Part shown: positions 7,112 through 18,571 of the stretch, piece after piece
Layout of the letters: each line of letters begins with the position of its first letter
How positions within the stretch are numbered: position 1 is the first letter of the stretch
Assembly: GCA_049414205.1 (NCBI GenBank)
Contig: JBMSGE010000010.1
Location: 1 to 22,517 of the forward strand
Direction: 5' to 3'
DNA from: Nitrosomaritimum sp049414205
GTDB taxonomy: Archaea > Thermoproteota > Nitrososphaeria > Nitrososphaerales > Nitrosopumilaceae
Length of the DNA: 22,517 nt
Made by a program: the position numbers and the translations under genes
The notes under the pieces: generated by a model
The model's database searches: none
The model's input: the letters and a program-made list of their open reading frames with translations, nothing else
What the model was told of the DNA's origin: nothing

Positions 7112-7567
7112 TCAAGAAAATCCGTGTTTTTGAAAATATTTTTGATGGTATTCTTCTGCTTTAAAAAATTCTGGAGCAGGAGTAATTTCTGTAACAATCT
7201 TTTTTGAAAACTTTCCAGAAGATTCTAAATTTTCTTTTGATTTTTCAGCAGTTTGTTTTTGGGTTTCATCATGAACAAAAATAGATGAACGGTATTGAAT
7301 TCCCACATCAGGTCCTTGTCTATTCAGAGAAGTTGGGTCATGATTATGCCAAAAAACATCTAATAGTTCTTCATAAGAAATTTCATTTGGATCATATTCT
7401 ACCTCAACTGCTTCTGCATGTCCGGTCCTATCAGTACAGACTTCCTCATATGTTGGATTTGTCAGATTACCTCCGATGTAGCCAACCTTTGTTGATTTTA
7501 CTCCTTTAGTTTTTCGAAACAAATCTTCAACATGCCAAAAACAACCAGCGGCAAAAGTAGCTTTCAT
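7112..7567 (-). CDS. msrA: Peptide methionine sulfoxide reductase MsrA
   Basis: Reduces the S-epimer of methionine sulfoxide in proteins using thioredoxin-type reductants. The GCFW active-site motif has its catalytic Cys at residue 9, and it is followed by the family's KTKGVKSTKVGYIGG and RTGHAEAVEVEYDP segments. The Glu, Tyr and Asp residues expected for sulfoxide binding are present. The length of 151 residues is short but normal for MsrA without an extended C-terminus. The only other Cys is in YEEVCTDRTGHAE (about position 44), and the usual C-terminal resolving Cys is absent. Recycling may therefore go directly through a thiol partner. The ATG start puts the active site at the normal N-terminal position. 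Confidence 0.95.
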   Translation of the reverse strand: MKATFAAGCFWHVEDLFRKTKGVKSTKVGYIGGNLTNPTYEEVCTDRTGHAEAVEVEYDPNEISYEELLDVFWHNHDPTSLNRQGPDVGIQYRSSIFVHDETQKQTAEKSKENLESSGKFSKKIVTEITPAPEFFKAEEYHQKYFQKHGFS

Positions 7568-7614
7568 AATTATTTAATTATAAAAACCAGATTAAAACCA
7601 TTCCAAGAAAAAAA

Positions 7615-8001
7615 CTATTTTACATTTGTGAAAATCTCTACTACTTTTTTAGCAAGATTTTCGATGTTTAAGTTTGGTTCAGCAGAAATCAAAAGAGCTA
7701 TTTGAGAAATTGGGAATGGGAAGCTTACTAAAACAGCCTTGTCACGCCTAGCAGCTATGTAGTTTATTGGCCCTAGGCTTTGGTCAAATTCTTTTCGGAT
7801 AGATGCCTTTGAAACAAAATTGTAAAAAGCCTGGAGTTTTGTTTCATCGTTTTCATAGGGGGTAATTCCTTCCTTGAATCCTCCTAAGACAAGTTGTCCT
7901 TCTTTGTTGATTATTCCTGCAAATCTAATCTCAGGTTCTTTGAGAAGAATTTTGCATTTTTCATCATACAGTTGGAAACTAGACTCGTTTTGTTCTGACA
8001 A
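7615..8001 (-). CDS. Small thaumarchaeal protein, DUF6659-like, paralogue of the gene at 2756-3145
   Basis: A 128-residue protein of unknown function. The order of landmarks matches its paralogue: RFAGIINKEGQLVLGGFKEG (about 26-45), KASIRKEFD, the RRDKAVLVSFPFP strand, then ALLISAEPNLN. This strand-helix-strand layout again suggests a profilin/roadblock-like fold. No catalytic residues are recognisable. It starts with TTG (7999-8001), which gives an N-terminus like that of its paralogue; no ATG lies nearby. It follows msrA on the same strand with a 47-bp gap. The family's role might be as a sensor or an adaptor for small GTPases; this is conjecture. Confidence 0.72.
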   Translation of the reverse strand: MSEQNESSFQLYDEKCKILLKEPEIRFAGIINKEGQLVLGGFKEGITPYENDETKLQAFYNFVSKASIRKEFDQSLGPINYIAARRDKAVLVSFPFPISQIALLISAEPNLNIENLAKKVVEIFTNVK

Positions 8002-8081
8002 TTAGAAAAAATCAAAACCTCAAAAATAAAAACTTTGTCTAAATTACAACACATAATTACAAGTCATGAAGGCTTAAAATT

Positions 8082-8927
8082 TCATAACTTGCACTTTAGA
8101 ATCACATAATCAATAATTTTGTCTTGAGACGCCTTTTTCATTTTCAGTATTGATTTGAAGAGGATTTTTTCGACAAAATCTGGGTATTTTTTTTGGATTG
8201 ATTTTTTTAAAGATTCTCGATTTTTAATATAGTAATCGGCCAATGGATCATACACCTGACTTCCAATAAGTTTTGATTCAGTGATCGTAAATCCATTATT
8301 TTTGACAATGTCTTTAATCAAATCAACATCATAGTGTTCTGAAGACCAAGTAAATTTCAAAATTCCTAGTTTTCTTATTGAAGCATTTGAGAGTGTCACC
8401 GGTAAAGCCAAAGCTAGGATTCCAGATTTTTTTAGAATTCTTTTGGACTCGGTAATAAAACCCTCAAACGGCTTGAAATGTTGAGAAGATTCCAAGGCCA
8501 AAATCCTATCTGCAAAATTATCATCAAATGGAAGTTTAGTGGAAGTGGAATTAATAAATTCGATGTTTTTTTCAGGGGACGAAAATTGTAATTGACGGTA
8601 ATTGATATTTACGCAATACAAGTTTAAATTTTCATAAAGGTTTCTCCAAAAAATTGCAGGAGCTGACAGACCACTCCCAACATCAATCATAGTTTTTGCA
8701 TTTTCAAGTTCTGCTAATTTTCCAAAATAATCACATAGGTTTTCTTGTGCTTTAATTGGATCTTGTGTTTTCTCATTCCAATAACCAAAATTGAGCATAG
8801 AGCCACCAGTTGCAGATTGCATGACAGGTGAAAGAGAATCATAAAGATTGATCACATCTTTTTCATTTCTTCGAATAGTCCAAAGAAGGACATCAATAGG
8901 ATTAATCGTGGTCAAAAATAGTTTCAA
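8082..8927 (-). CDS. Class I SAM-dependent methyltransferase
   Basis: A 281-residue methyltransferase. Motif I is MIDVGSGLSAPAIFW (about 80-94), an acidic strand follows (YCVNINYRQLQF), and the next landmark is LPFDDNFADRILALESSQHF (motif II/III). SKRILKKSGILALALPV matches the later beta strand. The N-terminal YDSLSPVMQSATGGSMLNFGYW stretch is typical of small-molecule methyltransferases of the tocopherol/ubiquinone/sarcosine-methyl type ('LNxGYW'). The substrate cannot be told; a quinone, lipid or osmolyte is plausible. The start is TTG (8925-8927). I see no better ATG, since the first Met in frame is residue 36. It diverges from the RDD gene. Confidence 0.85.
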   Translation of the reverse strand: MKLFLTTINPIDVLLWTIRRNEKDVINLYDSLSPVMQSATGGSMLNFGYWNEKTQDPIKAQENLCDYFGKLAELENAKTMIDVGSGLSAPAIFWRNLYENLNLYCVNINYRQLQFSSPEKNIEFINSTSTKLPFDDNFADRILALESSQHFKPFEGFITESKRILKKSGILALALPVTLSNASIRKLGILKFTWSSEHYDVDLIKDIVKNNGFTITESKLIGSQVYDPLADYYIKNRESLKKSIQKKYPDFVEKILFKSILKMKKASQDKIIDYVILKCKL

Positions 8928-9011
8928 TTTATTTTTGAATTAACCCTATTAATTTTTAGAGTAGAAAATCAAAGTAGTACATTTTATTAGTTTAAAAATT
9001 CAAATTTGAGT

Positions 9012-9494
9012 ATGTCTGATTCAGAAATATTCAAAGAAATCCTACTCGCGAAATGGTCTGACAGATTTATTGCATGGTTAATTGATTTTATCATAATTTC
9101 TGCAATATCAGGTGCAATTTTTGCTTCTATTTTTGGAGTTACAAATTTTGAATGGAATGAAAATACAGTATTTTCCGAAAGTACAAGCTATATCCCAGCT
9201 AGTTTATTGTTTTTCGTATACTGGATTATTTCAGAATACAAAGGAGGTCAATCCATTGGAAAAAAGATTCTACATTTGAAGGTGGTAAACATTGATGGGA
9301 AATCGCCTCAACTTTTAGGAATTATAATTTCAAGTTTTGGAAAAGCATTTTTGTTGCCAATTGACATGATTTTAGGACTGATTTTTACAAACCAAAAAAG
9401 GCAAAGAATATTCAATAAATTAGGAGACACAGTTGTAATTAAAATAAAAAATGCCCAAGGTGATTCTGAAAATATAAAATACAAAAAGGATTAA
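9012..9494 (+). CDS. RDD family membrane protein
   Basis: A small integral membrane protein of about 160 residues. After a short soluble start it has the RDD signature (WSDRFIAWLIDFIIISAI: Arg, Ala, Asp). A second hydrophobic helix comes at about 60-76 (YIPASLLFFVYWII), then the conserved EYKGGQSIGKKILHLKVV loop. A third helix lies around GIIISSFGKAFLLPIDMILGLIF. Known RDD proteins act as transporters or membrane helpers in some bacteria; here the role is unknown. ATG at 9012 is my preferred start, although a TTG at 9006 would add two residues. A terminator-like hairpin follows at 9539. Confidence 0.85.
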   Translation: MSDSEIFKEILLAKWSDRFIAWLIDFIIISAISGAIFASIFGVTNFEWNENTVFSESTSYIPASLLFFVYWIISEYKGGQSIGKKILHLKVVNIDGKSPQLLGIIISSFGKAFLLPIDMILGLIFTNQKRQRIFNKLGDTVVIKIKNAQGDSENIKYKKD

Positions 9495-9538
9495 TTTTGT
9501 CATATTTTCTTATGTTATAACTTTGCAGAATTAACCAA

Positions 9539-9570
9539 CAGATCTATTAGCAACTTTAGATCTGTTTTTC
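9539..9570 (+). terminator. Hairpin with T-tract behind the RDD gene
   Basis: A perfect 8-bp stem (CAGATCTA at 9539-9546 and TAGATCTG at 9557-9564) with a 10-nt loop is followed at once by TTTTTC. This is the shape of an intrinsic terminator, and it lies 45 bp after the RDD stop. Confidence 0.6.
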
Positions 9571-9572
9571 TA

Positions 9573-9650
9573 GTGTCAGATAATCAGAAAAATGAATGGT
9601 GGGTCGGACTTCCCGATGAGCTTCAAAAAGACATAGAATTTGAAGAATAA
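9573..9650 (+). CDS. Possible 25-residue ORF
   Basis: GTG start, 25 residues, ending in TAA. The peptide is strongly acidic and holds a Trp pair and Leu-Pro (NEWWVGLPDELQKDIEFEE). It begins just 3 bases after the T-tract of the hairpin above. No Shine-Dalgarno sequence is seen, and the codon pattern is too short to judge. It could be a genuine small protein or chance. If it is translated, the hairpin would lie in its leader, not act as a terminator. Confidence 0.3.
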   Translation: MSDNQKNEWWVGLPDELQKDIEFEE

Positions 9651-9691
9651 TCAACCATTCAAAAATAGAATAGAATTTAATTTGCATTTAG

Positions 9692-9928
9692 TTAATTTGT
9701 ATCTTTTTTAATAAGAGTACGAGTTGCTCTTACTGTTTTCATTTTTTGTATATTCCAAGCAATAATCTCACGAATTTTTTCAATATGTTCTGCTTCCATT
9801 TTTACTACCATGTCATAATCCCCAAAGGTTCTTTCAACTCGTTTGATTTGTTCTAGTTTTTTTAATTCCTCAATTACACTCTCTTCAGAACCCAATTCAG
9901 TTTTAAGTAGAACATATGCAATAGTCAC
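9692..9928 (-). CDS. Stand-alone Lrp/AsnC effector (RAM) domain protein
   Basis: A 78-residue protein consisting only of the ligand-binding alpha-beta sandwich of Lrp/AsnC regulators. It starts VTIAYVLLKTELGSEESVIE and contains the ERTFGDYDMVVKMEA strand-turn (about 32-46) and the end ATRTLIKK. The DNA-binding helix-turn-helix is absent. Single-domain RAM proteins of this size are frequent in archaea and are thought to form ring oligomers or to pair with full-length Lrp proteins. I chose GTG at 9926-9928. The frame stays open upstream to 10162, but that region is AT-rich hairpins, rRNA processing stem and the end of 23S, and its translation is not protein-like. Confidence 0.85.
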   Translation of the reverse strand: MTIAYVLLKTELGSEESVIEELKKLEQIKRVERTFGDYDMVVKMEAEHIEKIREIIAWNIQKMKTVRATRTLIKKDTN

Positions 9929-9969
9929 AAGTTTTTCAGAAGATTTAGGATATTTCAAAGTTAGTATTA

Positions 9970-10094
9970 GAAATAAAAATAAAAAAATTTCATTGTAAAA
10001 TAGTCGTGTATAGCTTTCGCTAGAGAGAATTAAAAATAATTCATCGTGCAGTCGTGTATTTGTATTCCACTTAGTGAATTCAAAAATGAATTCA
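9970..10094 (-). repeat. Three related hairpin units behind 23S rRNA
   Basis: Three units in a row, in transcription order: TGAATTCA-TTTT-TGAATTCA (10075-10094), GAATTA-TTTT-TAATTC (10027-10042), and a weaker GAAAT...ATTTC with a T-rich loop (9970-9991). Around them the bases are also related: CGACT comes shortly before units 2 and 3, and GATGAA or AATGAA opens each. The pattern suggests local duplication of a terminator-like element that ends or trims the rRNA transcript. It fills the gap between 23S and the Lrp-type gene. Confidence 0.6.
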
Positions 10095-10106
10095 TCGCGC
10101 ATAGTC
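10092..10106 (-). other. 23S processing stem, 3' arm
   Basis: Pairs with 13129-13143 across the whole 23S: 15 bp including two G-U pairs, with the core GACTATGC / GCATAGTC. Inside it are TTACA / TGTAA and then the 9-bp terminal helix GTGGCTGAA / TTCAGCCAC. Short bulges lie on opposite strands (13120-13122, and 10107-10110). This resembles the bulge-helix-bulge cut by the archaeal splicing endonuclease. Confidence 0.75.
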
Positions 10107-10107
10107 T

Positions 10108-13121
<3,014 letters not shown>

Positions 13122-13128
13122 ATTACAC

Positions 13129-13143
13129 GACTATGCACGACGA
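13129..13143 (-). other. 23S processing stem, 5' arm
   Basis: This is the partner of 10092-10106. It lies in the 16S-23S spacer, just before the 5' end of 23S. Confidence 0.75.
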
Positions 13144-13222
13144 TCATTGCAAGTCTCCTGGCAGAGAACCTGCTACATCCTTCATACATCACTTTCGTGA
13201 TGCATTGCATCGATGAATTGAC

Positions 13223-13242
13223 GTGAAGATTATGCGCATCCG
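13223..13242 (-). other. 16S processing stem, 3' arm
   Basis: A 20-base segment in the spacer that pairs with 14780-14799 on the other side of 16S. All 20 positions pair, with one G-U. A short TTCC/GGAA helix follows inward across an uneven internal loop, so I do not see a textbook bulge-helix-bulge here. Confidence 0.8.
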
Positions 13243-13259
13243 GCACATTTCCTTGTCTA

Positions 13260-14730
<1,471 letters not shown>

Positions 14731-14918
14731 CTGATTTAATTTTGATTATTGAAGTACATTTGTACTTTATTGGAATTGACGGATGCACATAATCTTCACA
14801 TCTCAGATTTGATCTCTTGATCAAATCCTCATTTTGTATGCGTAACTGGAGGCCCATGAATCACAAAATGGTATATTACCATACTTCATCACAAGCGCCG
14901 CCTATTGCGTTACGTATG
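14731..14918 (-). other. Structured rRNA leader
   Basis: A 190-bp untranslated leader that holds several stem-loops. They are AAGTACA/TGTACTT (14752-14767), a perfect 9-bp stem with a 4-nt loop (14806-14827), ATGGTA/TACCAT (14868-14882), and an 11-bp stem with G-U pairs closing the last one (14836-14846 with 14909-14919). The 16S processing arm (14780-14799) lies between the first two. No gene is seen. Confidence 0.6.
14780..14799 (-). other. 16S processing stem, 5' arm
   Basis: This is the partner of 13223-13242. It lies about 50 bases before the 16S 5' end. Confidence 0.8.
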
Positions 14919-14941
14919 CAGAAGGTGAGACTTTTCAAATA

Positions 14942-14950
14942 CATATAAAC
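14942..14950 (-). promoter_or_regulatory. Likely TATA box of the rRNA operon
   Basis: GTTTATATG on the minus strand. A start site about 25 bases downstream would be near 14918, at the head of the structured leader. The core CATATAAA is nearly symmetrical and could also serve the plus-strand aminotransferase gene (leader about 45 bases, with a GAGGT ribosome site at 15004-15008). Confidence 0.5.
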
Positions 14951-15015
14951 CATGCCTAAAGTCACCGATCTTTGGTTAGATTATAGCCCGAATTAATTAC
15001 AAAGAGGTAAAGAAA

Positions 15016-16314
15016 ATGAGTATAATTTCAGAATACAAAAAAAAGACTAAAAAATCTGCAAAGTTATTTGGAAAATCTTCAAAATTACATGTCAATGGAG
15101 TCAGTCACAACATAAGATTCTATGAGCCATATCCTTTTGTGGTTAAACAGTCTTTAGGAAAAAATTTGGTTGATGTCGATGATAACAAGTATACAGATTA
15201 CTGGATGGGTCACTGGAGTTTAATTTTAGGCCATGGTCCCAAAAATGTAAAAAAATCATTGCAGACACAAATCGAAAAAAGCTGGATGTATGGAACAGTA
15301 AATGAGCAGACAATAAAATTATCAGAATTAATTTCAAAAGCAGTTCCCGTCGCTGAAAAAATTCGTTATGTAACTTCAGGAACTGAAGCTACAATGTACG
15401 CAGTAAGATTAGCCAGGTCAGTTACAGGTAGAAAAGTTATTGCAAAAATTGATGGAGGATGGCACGGATATACTTCGGATTTGTTAAAATCGGTAAACTG
15501 GCCATTTACAGAATCAGAAAGCAGTGGTGTGATTAATGAGGAAAAAATTGTATCAATCCCATACAACAATTTAGAAGAATCAATAAAAATTCTAAAGAAA
15601 TTTTCTAAAGATTTAGCAGGTGTGATTATTGAACCTGTCCTTGGAGGCGGAGGATGCATTCCTGCAACACCTGAATATCTAAAAGGAATTCAAGAGTTTG
15701 CTCACAAAAACAAATCATTATTTATTTTAGATGAAATTGTCACAGGTTTTCGATTTAGATTCGGTTGTTTATATCCCACAATGAAATTGGATCCTGACAT
15801 TGTAACTCTAGGTAAAATTGTAGGTGGAGGAATGGCAATCGGTGTAATGTGTGGGAAAAAAGAGATTATGGAATATGCAGACACTACAGGAAAGAAAAAA
15901 TCTGAAAGATCATATGTTGGTGGAGGGACATTTTCTGCAAATCCAGCATCAATGGTAGCAGGATATGCAACACTTAGTGAACTAAAAAATTCTAAAGGGA
16001 CAACATATTCTAAACTCAACGAACTAGGAGAATTGGCAAGAAAAGGATTGTCCAAAACCCTCGGAGACAAAGTAATAGTCACCGGTAAGGGATCTTTGTT
16101 TATGACTCATTTTGTAAGCAATGGAATTACAGAGATTAACAATTCGACTGATGCTTCAAAGTGTGATTCCAAATTATTACAGAAATATCATTTTAAAATG
16201 ATTGCCCAAGACGGCATATTCTTTTTGCCTGGAAAGCTTGGAGCAATATCAATGGCCCACACAAAGCAAGACATCAAAAAATTGATTCAAGTATCAGAGA
16301 ACTTTAAATTCTAA
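15016..16314 (+). CDS. hemL: Glutamate-1-semialdehyde 2,1-aminomutase-type class III aminotransferase
   Basis: A 432-residue PLP enzyme. It has the GSA-aminomutase/class III hallmarks: SGTEATMYAVRLAR (121-134, phosphate binding), GGWHGYTSD (148-155), the PLP-pyridine Asp in FILDEIVTGFRFRFG (D239), and the Schiff-base lysine K267 in TLGKIVGGGMAIG. In tetrapyrrole synthesis HemL converts glutamate-1-semialdehyde to 5-aminolevulinate. The SGTEATM and VTGFR motifs favour this branch over ornithine or GABA aminotransferases. However, WHGYTSD in place of the usual YHG(H)AD, and the lack of other heme genes nearby, leave room for a related aminotransferase with another substrate. The ATG has a GAGGT ribosome site. 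It is divergent from the rRNA operon. Confidence 0.8.
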   Translation: MSIISEYKKKTKKSAKLFGKSSKLHVNGVSHNIRFYEPYPFVVKQSLGKNLVDVDDNKYTDYWMGHWSLILGHGPKNVKKSLQTQIEKSWMYGTVNEQTIKLSELISKAVPVAEKIRYVTSGTEATMYAVRLARSVTGRKVIAKIDGGWHGYTSDLLKSVNWPFTESESSGVINEEKIVSIPYNNLEESIKILKKFSKDLAGVIIEPVLGGGGCIPATPEYLKGIQEFAHKNKSLFILDEIVTGFRFRFGCLYPTMKLDPDIVTLGKIVGGGMAIGVMCGKKEIMEYADTTGKKKSERSYVGGGTFSANPASMVAGYATLSELKNSKGTTYSKLNELGELARKGLSKTLGDKVIVTGKGSLFMTHFVSNGITEINNSTDASKCDSKLLQKYHFKMIAQDGIFFLPGKLGAISMAHTKQDIKKLIQVSENFKF

Positions 16315-16331
16315 AATTCCAAGTTTTTGTC

Positions 16332-16454
16332 ATGAAAGATAAAAAACAAGAAGATGGTTATGCGACCAAGGATCCAACAAAGACATCTGCCTCAGAGCAA
16401 GAGGATTTAGCCAAAGAGGCAATTAAAAAATTCAAATCACTGAATCAGAAATAA
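16332..16454 (+). CDS. Small hydrophilic protein, 40 residues
   Basis: ATG start, 40 residues, highly charged (Lys, Glu, Asp, Gln), with a Ser/Thr-rich middle and a probable C-terminal helix (EDLAKEAIKKFKSL). It lies 17 bases after the aminotransferase stop on the same strand and is probably translated from the same mRNA. Its stop codon abuts the stop of the convergent PEFG-CTERM gene with no base between. I do not recognise the family. Confidence 0.55.
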   Translation: MKDKKQEDGYATKDPTKTSASEQEDLAKEAIKKFKSLNQK

Positions 16455-17636
16455 TCAGATTTTCATTAAGGAGTATTTAGTCCTAGATAACACGATAACA
16501 GAACTTACTGACACTAACAAAATCATCAACACAATTGTTCCAAATTCTGGAACAACAAATGTTCCTATAATTTCAATCTCCTCGGTTCCGGCAGGAAATT
16601 GAATGGTTAGTGTCCTATCATTGACACTTTTTGTTTCATCATATCCAGTTTCCAACCCATCAATTAAAACAAAAAAGTCATCATCGTCATCTCCGAATTT
16701 TGCGTCGATTACATCTCTAGGTAACTGAATAAACAAAGTCCCATTTGATATAGAATCAACTGTTATGATTAGAGATTCTGCCTCTTGATCTGGGGAGACC
16801 TTGTTGATCACCCCGCCAGAAATGGTATATGTTATTTCATAGTCAGTTCCTTGAACTTCAATAGGTCCCTTTAGAGGAGTCTTGAATCCTTCTTGATGCT
16901 CTAATTTTCCAATCAAGGCCTTTGCTTGGCGTATTTTGTCAGCATCATATCCCAATTCTGTTAGTTTTTGCTCAAATTCTGATTCTGAGATCAATCCTTC
17001 TTCATACTGTAGCATTGCTAACTCATCTTCATCTAGTTGTCTTTCTTCTTCAACAAACTTTTTTTCAGTAACAGTGAAATTCAAAGTCTCTCTAACATCA
17101 TAAAGTTGCGAAGTCTGAATTCCCCATCCAAACTTTATTTCATAATCTCCTAGAGGTTGGTCTTGATCAATACATGTATTGCCATATCTTTCAGTAGTCA
17201 CTCCATTGATTTTTAGATCACAGACAGAATTCCAACCACCGGCTTCAACTGTTGGCTTGGGATTTGTTGTGCTAAACAATGTAAAAGAAATTGTTTTTGG
17301 TGCAAACTTGTTTGAATTCACTTCATCAAAGGAATACAACGCAAAGCATCCATCACCATCACAGGTTTGTGGTATATTGCCACCAATTGATTCTAAGAAT
17401 GGCATGTAAATGAAAAACTCTATTCTAGGATCAATATCATCTGGAAGCGCAGGCATTGCAGTAACTAAAATTTCAACCTCGGTTCCAGGTCCTCCAGATG
17501 TGGGAGCCATGGTTATAGAGGGTGCTGGCAATCCCATTTCAATTGTGTCAAATTCAGATTGACCATGAACATCAATTATTGTGAAAAATGGAATTAGTAA
17601 TAAAACAAGTAACCCAAAAGTCGACTTTATCAACAA
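16455..17636 (-). CDS. Secreted surface protein with PEFG-CTERM anchor
   Basis: A 393-residue exported protein. The N-terminus is a signal peptide (Lys4, a hydrophobic core around 8-20, likely cut after VHG). A Ser/Thr/Pro-rich start (APSITMAPTSGGPGTEVEI) leads to beta-rich domains with Cys pairs (CDGDGC and CDLKINGVTTERYGNTC). A charged helical insert lies at about 192-250, and a second beta-domain (IEVQGTDYEITYTISGGVI) follows. The C-terminus is PEFG (363-366), a hydrophobic helix and basic residues. This is the PEFG-CTERM sorting signal processed by archaeosortase-type enzymes in thaumarchaea. The insert (EEGLISESEFEQKLTELGYD) resembles a SHOCT-like hairpin. The start is TTG (17634-17636), because an in-frame stop two codons upstream rules out earlier starts. 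Confidence 0.88.
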   Translation of the reverse strand: MLIKSTFGLLVLLLIPFFTIIDVHGQSEFDTIEMGLPAPSITMAPTSGGPGTEVEILVTAMPALPDDIDPRIEFFIYMPFLESIGGNIPQTCDGDGCFALYSFDEVNSNKFAPKTISFTLFSTTNPKPTVEAGGWNSVCDLKINGVTTERYGNTCIDQDQPLGDYEIKFGWGIQTSQLYDVRETLNFTVTEKKFVEEERQLDEDELAMLQYEEGLISESEFEQKLTELGYDADKIRQAKALIGKLEHQEGFKTPLKGPIEVQGTDYEITYTISGGVINKVSPDQEAESLIITVDSISNGTLFIQLPRDVIDAKFGDDDDDFFVLIDGLETGYDETKSVNDRTLTIQFPAGTEEIEIIGTFVVPEFGTIVLMILLVSVSSVIVLSRTKYSLMKI

Positions 17637-17749
17637 GTTGAGTTATTGTGAAATCCATGTGTATTTAAACTTCCATAGACATTACTACGAATTTTTTTAA
17701 TAACAAAAGAAACCTAAACTTTCATTACAGATATCTTTTAAAAAAAACT

Positions 17750-18571
17750 ATGGGATTATTTGGAACCAAAGAAGATCCTGAAGATTTAATGTATCATGCC
17801 ATGTCATTAATGGAGAAAAACCAACCCAAAGCAGCCATTTCTCTATTCAACAAAGTCATCAAACAAGATGCTAAAAACACATCAGCTATTCTCAATAAAG
17901 GCCTGGCACTGAATCAAATTAAAAAATATGCAGATGCAGTTACCTGTTTTGATGCCCTTTTAGAAATAAATCCGAAAGATTCCCAGGCATTTAACAACAA
18001 GGGGATAGCCATGGCAGAAATGGGAGATACTCAGGCTGCAAATGAGTGTTATGACAAAGCTATTGAGGCAGATCCCAAAAACAGTTCATCTTATTTTAAC
18101 AAAGGAGTATTACTTGACAGATTGCAAGAATATGACGAGGCTCTGGAATTTCTGGACAAGGCAATAAGTTCAGATTCAAAAAAACCAAATGCAATGTTTT
18201 ACAAAGGAATTGTTCTTGGAAAAATAAAAAAACACGAAGAAGCTCTGAATTGTTTTGAAAGCGTTTACAAAAAATATCCATCACATATGGATGCCTTATT
18301 TCACAAGGGAATAGAATTAGCAGAACTAGAAAAACATGAAAAGGCCATAGAAATTTTTGATCAGATTTTATCAAAACACAAAGGCAACATCAATATTATT
18401 TATGCAAAATCTCGAAGTAAGGCAGCCCTTGGAGAATATCCAGAAGCACTAGACCTACTAAGAAAAGCAATTTCAGTAGATGGTAAAACCATTAGAGAGT
18501 GGGCAAAAAAGGAAAAGGTTTTTGAAAAATTGCACTGTGACGATAATTTTAGAAGAATGGTTAAACTTTAA
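17750..18571 (+). CDS. Tetratricopeptide repeat protein
   Basis: A 273-residue protein made almost wholly of TPR units. At least six 34-residue repeats run from about residue 10 to 230. Each has the pattern of A-x-L-N-K-G ... A-x-x-C-F-D-K-A-I-x-x-D-P-K-(N/D), for example TSAILNKGLALNQIKKY and SSYFNKGVLLDRLQEYDEA. TPR proteins are scaffolds for protein-protein contacts. No catalytic or membrane part is visible, and the N-terminus has no signal peptide, so it should be cytosolic. The partner is unknown. The stop overlaps the stop of the convergent gene by 4 bases (TTAA). Confidence 0.95.
   Translation: MGLFGTKEDPEDLMYHAMSLMEKNQPKAAISLFNKVIKQDAKNTSAILNKGLALNQIKKYADAVTCFDALLEINPKDSQAFNNKGIAMAEMGDTQAANECYDKAIEADPKNSSSYFNKGVLLDRLQEYDEALEFLDKAISSDSKKPNAMFYKGIVLGKIKKHEEALNCFESVYKKYPSHMDALFHKGIELAELEKHEKAIEIFDQILSKHKGNINIIYAKSRSKAALGEYPEALDLLRKAISVDGKTIREWAKKEKVFEKLHCDDNFRRMVKL

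Noticed and set aside
9651..10107. 5S rRNA behind 23S
   Set aside because: The space holds the Lrp-type gene and AT-rich hairpins, with no 5S-like sequence.
13122..13259. tRNA gene in the 16S-23S spacer
   Set aside because: No cloverleaf or T-loop sequence; the spacer is filled by the two processing arms.
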